From Deltaproteobacteria bacterium (GTDB lineage: Bacteria; Myxococcota_A; UBA9160): 21,996 nt of DNA. Location: assembly GCA_003520425.1 (NCBI GenBank), contig DOUU01000295.1, positions 23,032 through 45,027 of the forward strand, given 5' to 3'. The position numbers were made by a program, and so were the translations under genes. Shown piece after piece: positions 7,521 to 14,814 of this stretch. The stretch's first letter is position 1; the number at the start of each line of letters is the position of its first letter. Under the pieces are notes generated by a model. It searched no databases. It was not told the DNA's origin and was given only the letters and a program-made list of their open reading frames with translations.

Positions 7521-8930
7521 CTAGTTGTGGGCTCGAGGGGGCTCCTCGTGCATCGCGAGTGCGAGCTCCTCTCCGGCAGCGAGGAGCCGCTCCGCAGCGT
7601 CTGGCTGGAAGGTGGACGTCAGCACTTCATAGCCCTGGTCAGCATTCGACTCCAGAAAGTTTCGCCCATGAGGCAAGTAGCGCAGCCAGCCGTTTGCGAT
7701 CGCCAGGATGGCTGCCGGTGCACCGCCGCACGTCGCCCCGATTCGCCGCTTCCAATCGAGCCCCACGTCGACCGTGGGCTCCAGGGGAAGGGCGAGGAGC
7801 CGCAGGGGACCGAGGCGTAGCACCTGGACCTCGACGTCGGCTGCGCGGCCGCCCGCGAACCACGCGGCCTGGCGGTCCCGCAGGTCGAGGCGCACCTTCG
7901 AAACGAGGGAGCGCCGCTCATCGGCCGGCAGGGCCCGGGTTCGTTCGTAGGCGAGTCGAAAGAGATCTTGCGATCGGATCCGGCGCGCGGGCTCGAGGCC
8001 GAGGGCACGCAGCGCCGCCGACCGGTTCGAGGCGAGCCGCTCCCGACGCTCCGCCTCGGAGCTCGCGCCGGGATGGGCGACGAGACGGATCGATCGCGCG
8101 GCGCTGCCGATGTCGGCCAGGGCTGTGGTCGTGATGCATGCCGCCGCTCGCGCCACTGCCGTGCCGACTTCGTCTCCCAGCCGCTCCATCTCCTCGAAGC
8201 CCACACCGGTGCTACGGCCCTCACGCGCCACGTCCTGGAGACCGCGCGTGCGCGGATCCACGTCGCCATGGGCACCGAGCGCGAAGATGGCGAGTGCGCC
8301 TGGCATTTCGGCCTCGATCCGCCGCGATGCAGCGCCGGGCCAGTCCGCCGAGTAGGCGAGGTTGTCGTGTCCGAGAGCGGTCGGGTGGCACCCATGGATG
8401 TAGAGGATCGCAAGCGGCGTCCCGTGCTCACGATCCACCCGCAGAATGCGAACCTCGCGGTCGACAGGTCCGCCCGCCCGCCGGCGGTTTCGGCCAATCC
8501 GCGATTCGGCGCATCCCGTCCCGATCCGCGCCGGCCGCGCGCCGGCCACGGCCTGCTCACCCGCGCGCTGCGCCGCATCCAGCAGGAGCGCCACGGACTC
8601 GGGGGCCTTGCGGCCATCAAGAGCCTCACTCAGGCCGGTGTCCGGACCCGAGTGTGTGTGGGTGCACGTCATCGCGATGCGCTCGAACGCCACTCCGGTG
8701 CGCGCGGCCAGCTGCTCACGCAACCCTCGTGCCTGCGCGGGGGCGAGAAGACACAGATCGAGAACCACGAGGAGACAGTCGGACTGGCCGGAAAGGTACA
8801 GGGCCCGTGCGAACAGCGGGTCGTGCAAAGCGCTCGCACGACCGACGCGCGCGCCGTACCCCATCATGGGCAGGCCGACAGCAGTCGGAAGCTCCACCCG
8901 TGCAACCCCGGCGCGGAGGGGAGGTGTCAC
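7521..8930 (-). CDS. neutral/alkaline ceramidase-fold protein, likely altered nucleophile
   Basis: 469 residues from the GTG chosen here. The frame is open further upstream but would overlap the hydrolase gene by about 68 bases; the GTG lies 10 bases after that stop and begins the family-like MTPPLRAGVARVELP. The N-terminal domain of neutral ceramidases is recognisable: HTHSGP (91-96), IHGCHPTALG with His182, GAHGDVDPR (220-227), and C-terminal LPLEP (Glu384) and GYEVLTS (Tyr434) at the positions of late zinc ligands. The serine of the usual GDVSPN nucleophile motif is Asp225. There is no signal peptide, whereas known bacterial ceramidases are secreted. It may be a zinc-dependent amidase or another hydrolase rather than a ceramidase. 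It is the last gene of the tetR operon. Confidence 0.75.
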   Translation of the reverse strand: MTPPLRAGVARVELPTAVGLPMMGYGARVGRASALHDPLFARALYLSGQSDCLLVVLDLCLLAPAQARGLREQLAARTGVAFERIAMTCTHTHSGPDTGLSEALDGRKAPESVALLLDAAQRAGEQAVAGARPARIGTGCAESRIGRNRRRAGGPVDREVRILRVDREHGTPLAILYIHGCHPTALGHDNLAYSADWPGAASRRIEAEMPGALAIFALGAHGDVDPRTRGLQDVAREGRSTGVGFEEMERLGDEVGTAVARAAACITTTALADIGSAARSIRLVAHPGASSEAERRERLASNRSAALRALGLEPARRIRSQDLFRLAYERTRALPADERRSLVSKVRLDLRDRQAAWFAGGRAADVEVQVLRLGPLRLLALPLEPTVDVGLDWKRRIGATCGGAPAAILAIANGWLRYLPHGRNFLESNADQGYEVLTSTFQPDAAERLLAAGEELALAMHEEPPRAHN

Positions 8931-8940
8931 CGCGCCGCCT

Positions 8941-9735
8941 CTAGGCGAGGAAGCCCTTGACGGCCGCCAGCCACGCGACGGGACTTTCGAGTGGCGCCAA
9001 ATGGCCACATGCGGGAATCACCTCGAGGCGCGCCCCCGGGATCAGCTTCGCGTACTTCTCGCCGTATTCGAGCGGTACCACCCGATCGTTCGCGCCCCAA
9101 AGGCACAGGGTCCGCGCGGTCACGCGATGCAGGATGCGCTCGAGTCGAGGGTCATGAAGAAGGGGATTCCATCCGATCTTTGCCGTCGCGGCGAAGCCGT
9201 TCATGATGTTGATCAGCATCTCATCCGGCAGCTCGACGTTCCCCGGCATCACCATCCACTGGGCCGCCGGACAGTTCACGTCATGGAAGAGCAGATTCCG
9301 CAGCCGTTCGGGAAATCGCGTGTCGATCGCGAAAATGTCGGCGATCGGCTTCTCTCGCACCCAAATGCCGCACGCGCTGGCCAGCACGAGCTTCGAGACC
9401 CGGTGAGGGAAGCGAGCCGCGAGTTCCGCTGCGATCCAGCCCCCGAGCGAGAGGCCGACCACGTCGACCGATTCCCAGCCCATCGCGTCGAGATAGCTTT
9501 GGTAGTGCTCGACCATGTCCTCGATGTCGCGGATTTGCTCAATTCCCTCCGAGCCCAAGAAACCGGGATGCGCGGGCGCGTGGAGCTCACGTCCTTGCGC
9601 CAGTGTGGAGAGATGCGGAAGCCAAATGGCCTCTCCCATCGCGCTGTGCAGATAAAGCAGGGGACGACCCTCGCCGCCGCGGATCTCGTGGATCTTTCGG
9701 CCGAGCACGTCGATCGTCGTCGTCGTATTCTGCAT
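8941..9735 (-). CDS. alpha/beta-fold hydrolase
   Basis: 264 residues with a complete catalytic triad: nucleophile elbow GLSLGG (Ser96), Asp217 in WGANDRVVP and His245 in ACGHLAPLE. The oxyanion strand is LLYLHSAMGEAIW (26-38). The overall pattern resembles C-C bond hydrolases and esterases of aromatic or steroid degradation, but the class is too broad for substrate assignment. There is no signal peptide, so it is cytoplasmic. A GAGGAG lies just upstream of the ATG. It follows the luciferase-like gene by 19 bases and is followed by the ceramidase-fold gene 10 bases later. A short run of ACG-type codons gives TTTT directly after the start. Confidence 0.9.
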   Translation of the reverse strand: MQNTTTTIDVLGRKIHEIRGGEGRPLLYLHSAMGEAIWLPHLSTLAQGRELHAPAHPGFLGSEGIEQIRDIEDMVEHYQSYLDAMGWESVDVVGLSLGGWIAAELAARFPHRVSKLVLASACGIWVREKPIADIFAIDTRFPERLRNLLFHDVNCPAAQWMVMPGNVELPDEMLINIMNGFAATAKIGWNPLLHDPRLERILHRVTARTLCLWGANDRVVPLEYGEKYAKLIPGARLEVIPACGHLAPLESPVAWLAAVKGFLA

Positions 9736-9754
9736 CGGGCTCCTCGCCCTCCCG

Positions 9755-10954
9755 CTATTTCCCCTCGTCGGGGAACGGCCTCGCGGCGGGCATCGGCCGG
9801 GTGGTGTCGGGAAGCGCCTTGTTGACCCGCGGCATCACCGCTTCCGCATAGCGACGCGCGTTCTCCCGCGCCTGTGCCGACGGCATGCTGCCCAGCTGGA
9901 AGAGTCCGAGCATGTTCCCGCAGCCGATCTCGGAAGCGTGCTCGACGATCTTTTCCGTCACGGTTTCAGGACTTCCGACGATTGCAAAACAGCCCTTCTC
10001 CACGTCCTCCCAGCTCTCGCAGCCGTTGATGAAGGTCTTGCCGTCTCGCAGCGATTTGAACACACGGAGTGCCGATTTGACCGAGGTGTAGCCCGGGGGC
10101 GAAAGCGTGAGCCCGGGGATCAGTTTGTTCTTGAAATACCAGAAGTGCTCTTCGAACTCACGGCGGGCCTTCGCGTCCGTCTCGGCGACGTAGATCGGCA
10201 TCAAGAGACCCATCTGCTCGGGATGCGCCTGATAGCCTTCCTTCTCGCAGCACTCGCGGAAGAGGGCGTAGTTCTTCTTGAAGAAGTCGATGTGGAAATA
10301 CGGAATGCCCATGTAGGAATAACGGCGCTTCGCGACAAACTCCATGGTCTCGAGGGAGCCTGCGCCGGGAATCCAGATCGGGGGATGGGGCTTTTGCAAG
10401 GGACGTGGAAAGACATTCACGTAGCGCAGTTTGTAGTGCTCGCCGTAGAACTCGAAGGGACCGGGCTTTGTCCAGGCGCGCATGATGAGCTCGTGGGCCT
10501 CTGCGAAACGCGTACGGGCCTCCGCCGGATTGATCGAGAACGAGAAGTACTCGGGGCCGCCCCCGATCACCTGCCCGGAGATGATCCGGCCACCGGAGAT
10601 CACATCGAGCATTGCGATCTCCTCGGCCACGCGGGTCGGAGGGTTGTAAAGAGGGAGCGCGTTTCCAACCACCGCGATCTTGATGCGACGGGTTCTCATC
10701 ACCAGCATGGCCGCAATCAGGTTCGGCGAGGGCATGAGCCCATACACGTTCTGGTGGTGCTCGTTCACGCATACGCCATCGAAGCCGAGGGGCTCAGCCT
10801 CAGCCAGCTGATCGATGTAGTCGTTGTAGTAGCCTTGCCCCTTCTCCGGGTCGAAGAGCGAGTTGGGCGCCCAGACCCACGCCGATTCATGCGTCTTCTC
10901 AAAGTCCCGGGGCAGGTCCCGGTACGGCATCAGGTGGAAGAGGAAGTGCTTCAT
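9755..10954 (-). CDS. LLM-class flavin-dependent oxidoreductase (second luciferase-like monooxygenase)
   Basis: 399 residues from MKHFLFHLMPYRDLP; this ATG has AAGGAG six to seven bases upstream, although the frame extends 20 codons further. Family patterns are AEAEPLGFDGVCVNEHHQNVYGLMPSPN (52-78) with NEHH, RIKIAVVGNALPLYNPPTRVAEEIAMLDVISGGRIISG (about 90-127) and PPIWIPGAGSLET. It is longer than, and clearly different from, the luciferase-like protein at 4282-5352. The ATG overlaps the tetR stop by 4 bases (ATGA), so the regulator and enzyme are translationally coupled. It likely carries out flavin-dependent oxygenation of the compound sensed by the TetR protein; the cofactor (FMN or F420) is not determined. 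Confidence 0.9.
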   Translation of the reverse strand: MKHFLFHLMPYRDLPRDFEKTHESAWVWAPNSLFDPEKGQGYYNDYIDQLAEAEPLGFDGVCVNEHHQNVYGLMPSPNLIAAMLVMRTRRIKIAVVGNALPLYNPPTRVAEEIAMLDVISGGRIISGQVIGGGPEYFSFSINPAEARTRFAEAHELIMRAWTKPGPFEFYGEHYKLRYVNVFPRPLQKPHPPIWIPGAGSLETMEFVAKRRYSYMGIPYFHIDFFKKNYALFRECCEKEGYQAHPEQMGLLMPIYVAETDAKARREFEEHFWYFKNKLIPGLTLSPPGYTSVKSALRVFKSLRDGKTFINGCESWEDVEKGCFAIVGSPETVTEKIVEHASEIGCGNMLGLFQLGSMPSAQARENARRYAEAVMPRVNKALPDTTRPMPAARPFPDEGK

Positions 10955-11580
10955 CCCGTTCTCCTTCGCGGACTGGCCGCCCCCTTGAGGCCGTGGAGGG
11001 CAAACTCTGCGCAAAAGCCAGCCGCCGCGCCGGGCACGAGGTCGCGTCGGGACAGCATCTGCCGTCCGACCAGCAGTGCCGAGCCGATCATCGCCGCGGC
11101 CAGCGCATCGGCCTCGCCTTGAGCGATCCCGGGAGCCAGGTCAGGCAGGAGATCTTCGCGAAGCTCGCGCACGGCGAGCGCGATCTCCGGGGCCCGTACG
11201 TCGTCGCGCTGCCAGAGTTGGCGCTCGAGGACTGCGCACAGGGGCCGCTCCTCGACCAGAAACTCGAAATAGGCGAGGTAAGCCCGGTGGATCCTTTGTT
11301 CAAAGGGCAAGCTGCGATCGCGGCGCACCTGGCGCAGCCGGCGCCGCAGGCCCGCCGCGGCCTCGGCCGCCACGGCAGCGAAGATCTGCTCTTTGCTTCG
11401 GAAGTATTCGTAGAAGGTGCCGACGGAAAGTCCGCTTGCGCGGACGATGTCCCGCACGCAGGTGCCCTCGAACTCGCGTTCCGCGAAGACCTTGCGTGCG
11501 GATTCCAGCAGGCGCGCGCGATTGCGCGCTTTCGTGAGCTCGCGCTTGCCGGTGCGCAGCGGAGTCGGCCCACGGGGCAT
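10951..11580 (-). CDS. TetR/AcrR-family transcriptional regulator
   Basis: 209 residues. The N-terminal DNA-binding domain is clear: RNRARLLESARKVFAEREFEGTCVRDIVRASGLSVGTFYEYFRSKEQIFAAV (20-70), with the family helix-turn-helix and the GTFYEYFRSKE recognition helix region. The C-terminal ligand domain is variable and gives no effector clue. No other start is available in frame, yet the ATG directly follows a perfect palindrome with no Shine-Dalgarno, which suggests leaderless translation. The stop overlaps the start of the downstream monooxygenase, so the regulator heads an operon of monooxygenase, hydrolase and ceramidase-fold protein. Repression of its own operon, relieved by a substrate or product, is the likely mode. 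Confidence 0.93.
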   Translation of the reverse strand: MPRGPTPLRTGKRELTKARNRARLLESARKVFAEREFEGTCVRDIVRASGLSVGTFYEYFRSKEQIFAAVAAEAAAGLRRRLRQVRRDRSLPFEQRIHRAYLAYFEFLVEERPLCAVLERQLWQRDDVRAPEIALAVRELREDLLPDLAPGIAQGEADALAAAMIGSALLVGRQMLSRRDLVPGAAAGFCAEFALHGLKGAASPRRRTG

Positions 11581-11617
11581 AAAGTCGACGGTAGCGTCGA
11601 CTTTGACAGAGCGTCAA
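11581..11617 (-). promoter_or_regulatory. putative tetR operator and promoter (two adjoining palindromes)
   Basis: A perfect inverted repeat, AAAGTCGACG (11581-11590) and CGTCGACTTT (11595-11604), is separated by four bases and directly abuts the tetR ATG. A second repeat, TTGAC (11603-11607) and GTCAA (11613-11617) with a five-base spacer, overlaps its upstream edge. On the minus strand the latter reads TTGACG, a good -35 box; with an 18-base spacer, TACCGT is a poor -10 that would put the transcription start at or within a base or two of the ATG. Both repeats are the size expected for TetR dimers and would cover the promoter. This is inference from sequence only. Confidence 0.7.
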
Positions 11618-11643
11618 CGAACCCCGGCGCAGATGCCTTTCGC

Positions 11644-12390
11644 CTAGAGGATCTGCCCGCCGTCCACGACCAGCGTGTGACCCGTGATCCAGCTGGCGGC
11701 GTCCGACGCCAGAAAGACCACCGCGTTCGCAACCTCCTCCGGAGTCCCGAGACGCTTGAACGGGATCCCCTTCATCGTCGCTTCGTACATCTTGGGATTC
11801 ATGCTCTTGATCGCGGCCCAACTCCCACCCGGGAACTCGATGGCGCCGGGCGCGATCGCGTTCACCCGGATGTTCTTGCCCGCCAGGGTTCGCGCCATCG
11901 ACTTTGCGTGACTGATCACGGCAGCCTTGACCGCGCCGTAGGGCACGGTGATTCCGGCCTCGAGACCGGAAATCGAGGAGATATTGACGATGGCGCCGCC
12001 ACCCCCCTCGGCCATCCAGGGGGCCACCCGCCAGGTGGCCCGCACCGTCGCCATCATGTCGACTTTGAATCCTTGGTCCCATCCCTGCTCGTTGTCCATG
12101 ACGCCGAATCCCGACGCATTGTTGACGAGCACGTGCACCCGTCCCAGTGCGTCTCGCGCGCCGTCGAGGAAGCGCTCCAACGAAGCCTTGTCGGAGACGT
12201 CGCACGTCGCGGAGTGCACTTTGGCACCGAGCGCGGAGAGCTCGCCCGCCGTCCTTTCAAGAGCCTCCGCGCCACGGGCGCAGATCGCGACGTGCGCCCC
12301 CTCGCGGGCGAACGCGAGGGCCACCGATCGGCCGATTCCCTTGCTGCTGCCGGTGACGATCACACCCTTGCCCGTGAAACCAAGATCCAT
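11644..12390 (-). CDS. short-chain dehydrogenase/reductase (SDR)
   Basis: 248 residues, the usual classical-SDR length. The NAD(P)-binding motif is TGSSKGIG (13-20), followed by CDVSD (63-67), NNAS (90-93), the catalytic Ser138, Tyr151 and Lys155 (NISS ... YGAVK) and the PG motif (NAIAPGAIEFPGG). The Arg39 in CARG suggests a preference for NADP(H), an inference from general SDR rules. The substrate is unknown. A GGGAGG-type Shine-Dalgarno lies five bases or so upstream of the ATG. It ends 63 bases before the tetR start on the same strand, so it may be a separate unit or feed into the tetR operon. It diverges from the endonuclease/phosphatase-fold gene. Confidence 0.93.
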   Translation of the reverse strand: MDLGFTGKGVIVTGSSKGIGRSVALAFAREGAHVAICARGAEALERTAGELSALGAKVHSATCDVSDKASLERFLDGARDALGRVHVLVNNASGFGVMDNEQGWDQGFKVDMMATVRATWRVAPWMAEGGGGAIVNISSISGLEAGITVPYGAVKAAVISHAKSMARTLAGKNIRVNAIAPGAIEFPGGSWAAIKSMNPKMYEATMKGIPFKRLGTPEEVANAVVFLASDAASWITGHTLVVDGGQIL

Positions 12391-12488
12391 GCGATCCTCC
12401 CTGGCGCGTGGGCGCCGCTTGGCCGTCGATCCGCAGATCGTGGGGGGAGTATGGCGTCTGCGCCCGGAAAGCGGAGGATCTTTCTTTC

Positions 12489-13307
12489 GTGACGCTCTCC
12501 GTGCTCACGCAGAACCTTTGGCATGACATGGGGCCCTGGCCGGAGCGGGCGAAGCTCCTCCGGCAGTGGCTCGGGTCCCTGAGCCCCGATCTCATCGGCT
12601 TTCAAGAAGTGCTGTGTGGCCCCGAGCGTGACCTCGCCGCAGAGCTTCTAGAGGACGCGGGGTACCATCTCGAGTTCGCCCCGGCCATGCGCTTCTGGAA
12701 CGATCCGCGTCTCGAGTTCGGCAACTCGGTTGCGAGCCGCTGGCCGATCCTGGCAAGGGAGTCGATCCCGCTGCCCCACGGCGCAGACGGAGAACGCCGC
12801 TCGGCGCTCTGCGTGACCGTCGATGCCCCCGTGGGTCCCGTCTCGCTCACCTGCACGCATCTCAACTGGAAGTTCCAGCACGGCGAGATTCGAGAGCGCC
12901 AGGTGGTGGCACTGGCCGATCTCGTTCTCCGGCGCCGTCCGAAAGGGGGATTCCCTCCGCTCCTGGTCGGTGACTTCAATGCTGAGCCCGATTCGGCCGA
13001 GATCCGATTCTTGACAGGGCTCGCGTCGCTCGGAGGGCGAAGCGTGTACTTCCACGATTCCTGGCGCGTTGCGGGGGCAAGGCGTGCGAATCCAGAGGCG
13101 GGCTTTACCTGGTGCAACCGCAACGTGTACGCACGGGCAAACCTCGAGCCGGACCGCCGAATCGACTACATCTTCACGGGCTTTCCGAAGCGGGATGGAG
13201 TAGGCCTTGTCGAGACCTGCCGCGTCGTATGCGATGGCTCCGAGAACGGAGTGTGGCCGAGTGATCATTTTGGCGTCTATGCCGAACTCCGTACGACTCC
13301 GCTTTGA
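12489..13307 (+). CDS. endonuclease/exonuclease/phosphatase-family protein
   Basis: 272 residues with all core motifs of the EEP metal-dependent phosphodiesterase/phosphatase fold: TQNLWHD (Asn9), GFQEV (Glu40), CTHLNW (His124, Asn126), GDFNAEP (Asp162, Asn164), RIDYIF (Asp226) and SDHFGVYAEL (Asp259, His260). Members include DNA repair nucleases, inositol phosphatases and sphingomyelinases; the substrate cannot be chosen here. There is no signal peptide. The frame is open to 12408, but that start would overlap the upstream region of the divergent SDR gene; the GTG used here has GGAGG 11 bases upstream and begins at the first conserved strand (VLTQNL). It is the first plus-strand gene of the right half. 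Confidence 0.87.
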   Translation: MTLSVLTQNLWHDMGPWPERAKLLRQWLGSLSPDLIGFQEVLCGPERDLAAELLEDAGYHLEFAPAMRFWNDPRLEFGNSVASRWPILARESIPLPHGADGERRSALCVTVDAPVGPVSLTCTHLNWKFQHGEIRERQVVALADLVLRRRPKGGFPPLLVGDFNAEPDSAEIRFLTGLASLGGRSVYFHDSWRVAGARRANPEAGFTWCNRNVYARANLEPDRRIDYIFTGFPKRDGVGLVETCRVVCDGSENGVWPSDHFGVYAELRTTPL

Positions 13308-13634
13308 GCGCCGCGCTCGTCGCTTGAGGAGCGTTGCCATCCAGAAGGGCCCACGGTCTGCGGCAACCCATGCTGGCACGTCGCAAGGGCCCAACGGCGC
13401 GACGGGATCCCGTCCGCTTGAGTCGGGCGTTTGCGATGCAAGGCTCCCCCGCACAGCACAGAAAAGAGCTCGACGACCGACTCCCGAGCGCCATCCACGA
13501 ACCACGACGGCCCTTCTCGCCCTCCTTCGCCCCGGGCGGGGACGAGATCGGGTGAAGCCGGCTCTAAGCGACCGAAGCCGTTCGGGAAATCTCGAGCGCG
13601 ACAAGAGAACCGCATGCCCGATATCCTGGCGGAC
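13308..13634. other. 327-base intergenic region without a convincing gene
   Basis: Frames on both strands are open but give arginine/proline/serine-rich, family-less translations typical of GC-rich non-coding DNA. Short structures seen: a 14-base perfect palindrome (13401-13414, GACGGGATCCCGTC), the nonamer AAGGGCCCA twice exactly 40 bases apart (13345-13353 and 13385-13393), and CGCTTGAG twice (13321 and 13416). It presumably holds the promoter of the threonine aldolase gene, but no clear -35/-10 pair stands out. Confidence 0.5.
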
Positions 13635-14678
13635 ATGAAGACCCTCGACCTGCGCAGCGACACGGTCACTCGCCCCACCCCTCCCATGCGCGAAGCGATG
13701 GCCCGCGCCGAGGTGGGGGACGACGTCTACGGCGAGGATCCCAGCGTGAACCTGCTTCAGGAGCGGATCGCGCGGATGCTTGGCAAGGAAGCGGCGCTCT
13801 TCGTGCCCTCCGGCACCATGGCGAACCAGCTGGCCCTTCGGGCGCAAACCCAGCATGGCGACGTCATTCTGGCCGGAGAGCATGCGCACGTGCTGCAGTA
13901 CGAGTCGGGAGGGGCAGCGGCCCTTTCCGGCGTTCAGATCAAGACGCTCGGCGTCGGAGGATTCTTCGACGGCCCGGACGTGCGCGCGGCGCTCCATCCG
14001 AGGGACCACCACTACGCCCCTGTCACCCTTGTAGCGGTCGAAAACACGCACACCGTATCGGGTGGACAGATCTTCCCGCTCGAGCGTATCCGCAGCGTCG
14101 CAGAGGTCGCCCGCGAGTGTGGCCTGCGCTTGCATCTCGACGGCGCGCGCCTTTGGAACGCGGTCGTGGCCACAGGCATTCCCGCCGCTACATGGGCAGA
14201 GCCCTTCGACTCGGTCTCCTGCTGCCTCTCCAAGGGCCTCGGCGCTCCAGTGGGTTCCGTGGTGAGCGCCAGCGCCGAGACCATCGAACGCATGCATCGA
14301 TTTCGAAAGATGCTGGGGGGCGGCATGCGCCAGGCCGGCGTTCTGGCCGCCGCGGGTTTGTACGCGCTGGATCACCACGTGACGCGCCTGGCCGATGACC
14401 ATGCCCATGCGCGGCGGCTGTCGGCCGGACTCCGGGAGCTCGGGCTCAAAGTCCGGAGCGAACCCGACACGAACATGGTTCTCTTCGGATTCGACGACGT
14501 CCGTGGCTTCCTCCGCGCGACACGCTCCCGAAAGCTCTTGATCGATCCGATCGCACGGGGGATCCTGCGCGCCGTGACCCATCTCGACGTCGATGCCGCC
14601 GATGTCGAGGACGCTCTCGCGCGCATCGCCGAGTCCCTGATCGAACTGCGGGGCAGTGCCCCGCGTGACGCGCGCTGA
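13635..14678 (+). CDS. low-specificity L-threonine aldolase
   Basis: 347-residue PLP-dependent enzyme that cleaves L-threonine or L-allo-threonine to glycine and acetaldehyde. It begins with the family hallmark [15 protein letters not shown] (4-18). Further matches are [10 protein letters not shown] (27-36), [13 protein letters not shown] (56-68), [10 protein letters not shown] (81-90), [10 protein letters not shown] (135-144), [11 protein letters not shown] (166-176) and the PLP-lysine motif [14 protein letters not shown] (Lys200). Its length is standard. An ATG seven codons upstream (13614) is the alternative start; the one chosen matches family N-termini. The frame upstream of 13614 is open, but its composition looks non-coding. 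An acyl-CoA dehydrogenase follows 136 bases downstream on the same strand. Confidence 0.92.
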   Translation: MKTLDLRSDTVTRPTPPMREAMARAEVGDDVYGEDPSVNLLQERIARMLGKEAALFVPSGTMANQLALRAQTQHGDVILAGEHAHVLQYESGGAAALSGVQIKTLGVGGFFDGPDVRAALHPRDHHYAPVTLVAVENTHTVSGGQIFPLERIRSVAEVARECGLRLHLDGARLWNAVVATGIPAATWAEPFDSVSCCLSKGLGAPVGSVVSASAETIERMHRFRKMLGGGMRQAGVLAAAGLYALDHHVTRLADDHAHARRLSAGLRELGLKVRSEPDTNMVLFGFDDVRGFLRATRSRKLLIDPIARGILRAVTHLDVDAADVEDALARIAESLIELRGSAPRDAR

Positions 14679-14814
14679 GGGCAAATGGCATGCAGAAGAG
14701 CCGGGCCCGGGATGCGCATCGCTTCGCACCCATGGGCTCCGCCGTGCGGCGCGATCGCGCTGGCCCTTCCGGCGTCTTCACCCGGTCGCCTTCGGTGGGC
14801 GTGCAGGAGAGGAG

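Noticed and set aside
9938..11122. 394-codon plus-strand open frame opposite the second luciferase-like gene
   Set aside because: Composition and lack of motifs mark it as the reverse shadow of the monooxygenase.
12058..12068. GTCGACTTTGA inside the SDR gene matching one arm of the tetR operator region
   Set aside because: Only one half-site is present, within coding sequence explained by conserved SDR residues; likely chance.
10993..12492. 499-codon plus-strand open frame opposite tetR and the SDR gene
   Set aside because: It runs antisense to two confident genes and through the tetR operator; no domain is visible.
12648..14729. 693-codon open frame on the minus strand, antisense to the EEP-family and threonine aldolase genes
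   Set aside because: Its translation has no family pattern and is antisense to two genes with complete catalytic motifs. Long antisense frames are common in GC-rich DNA.
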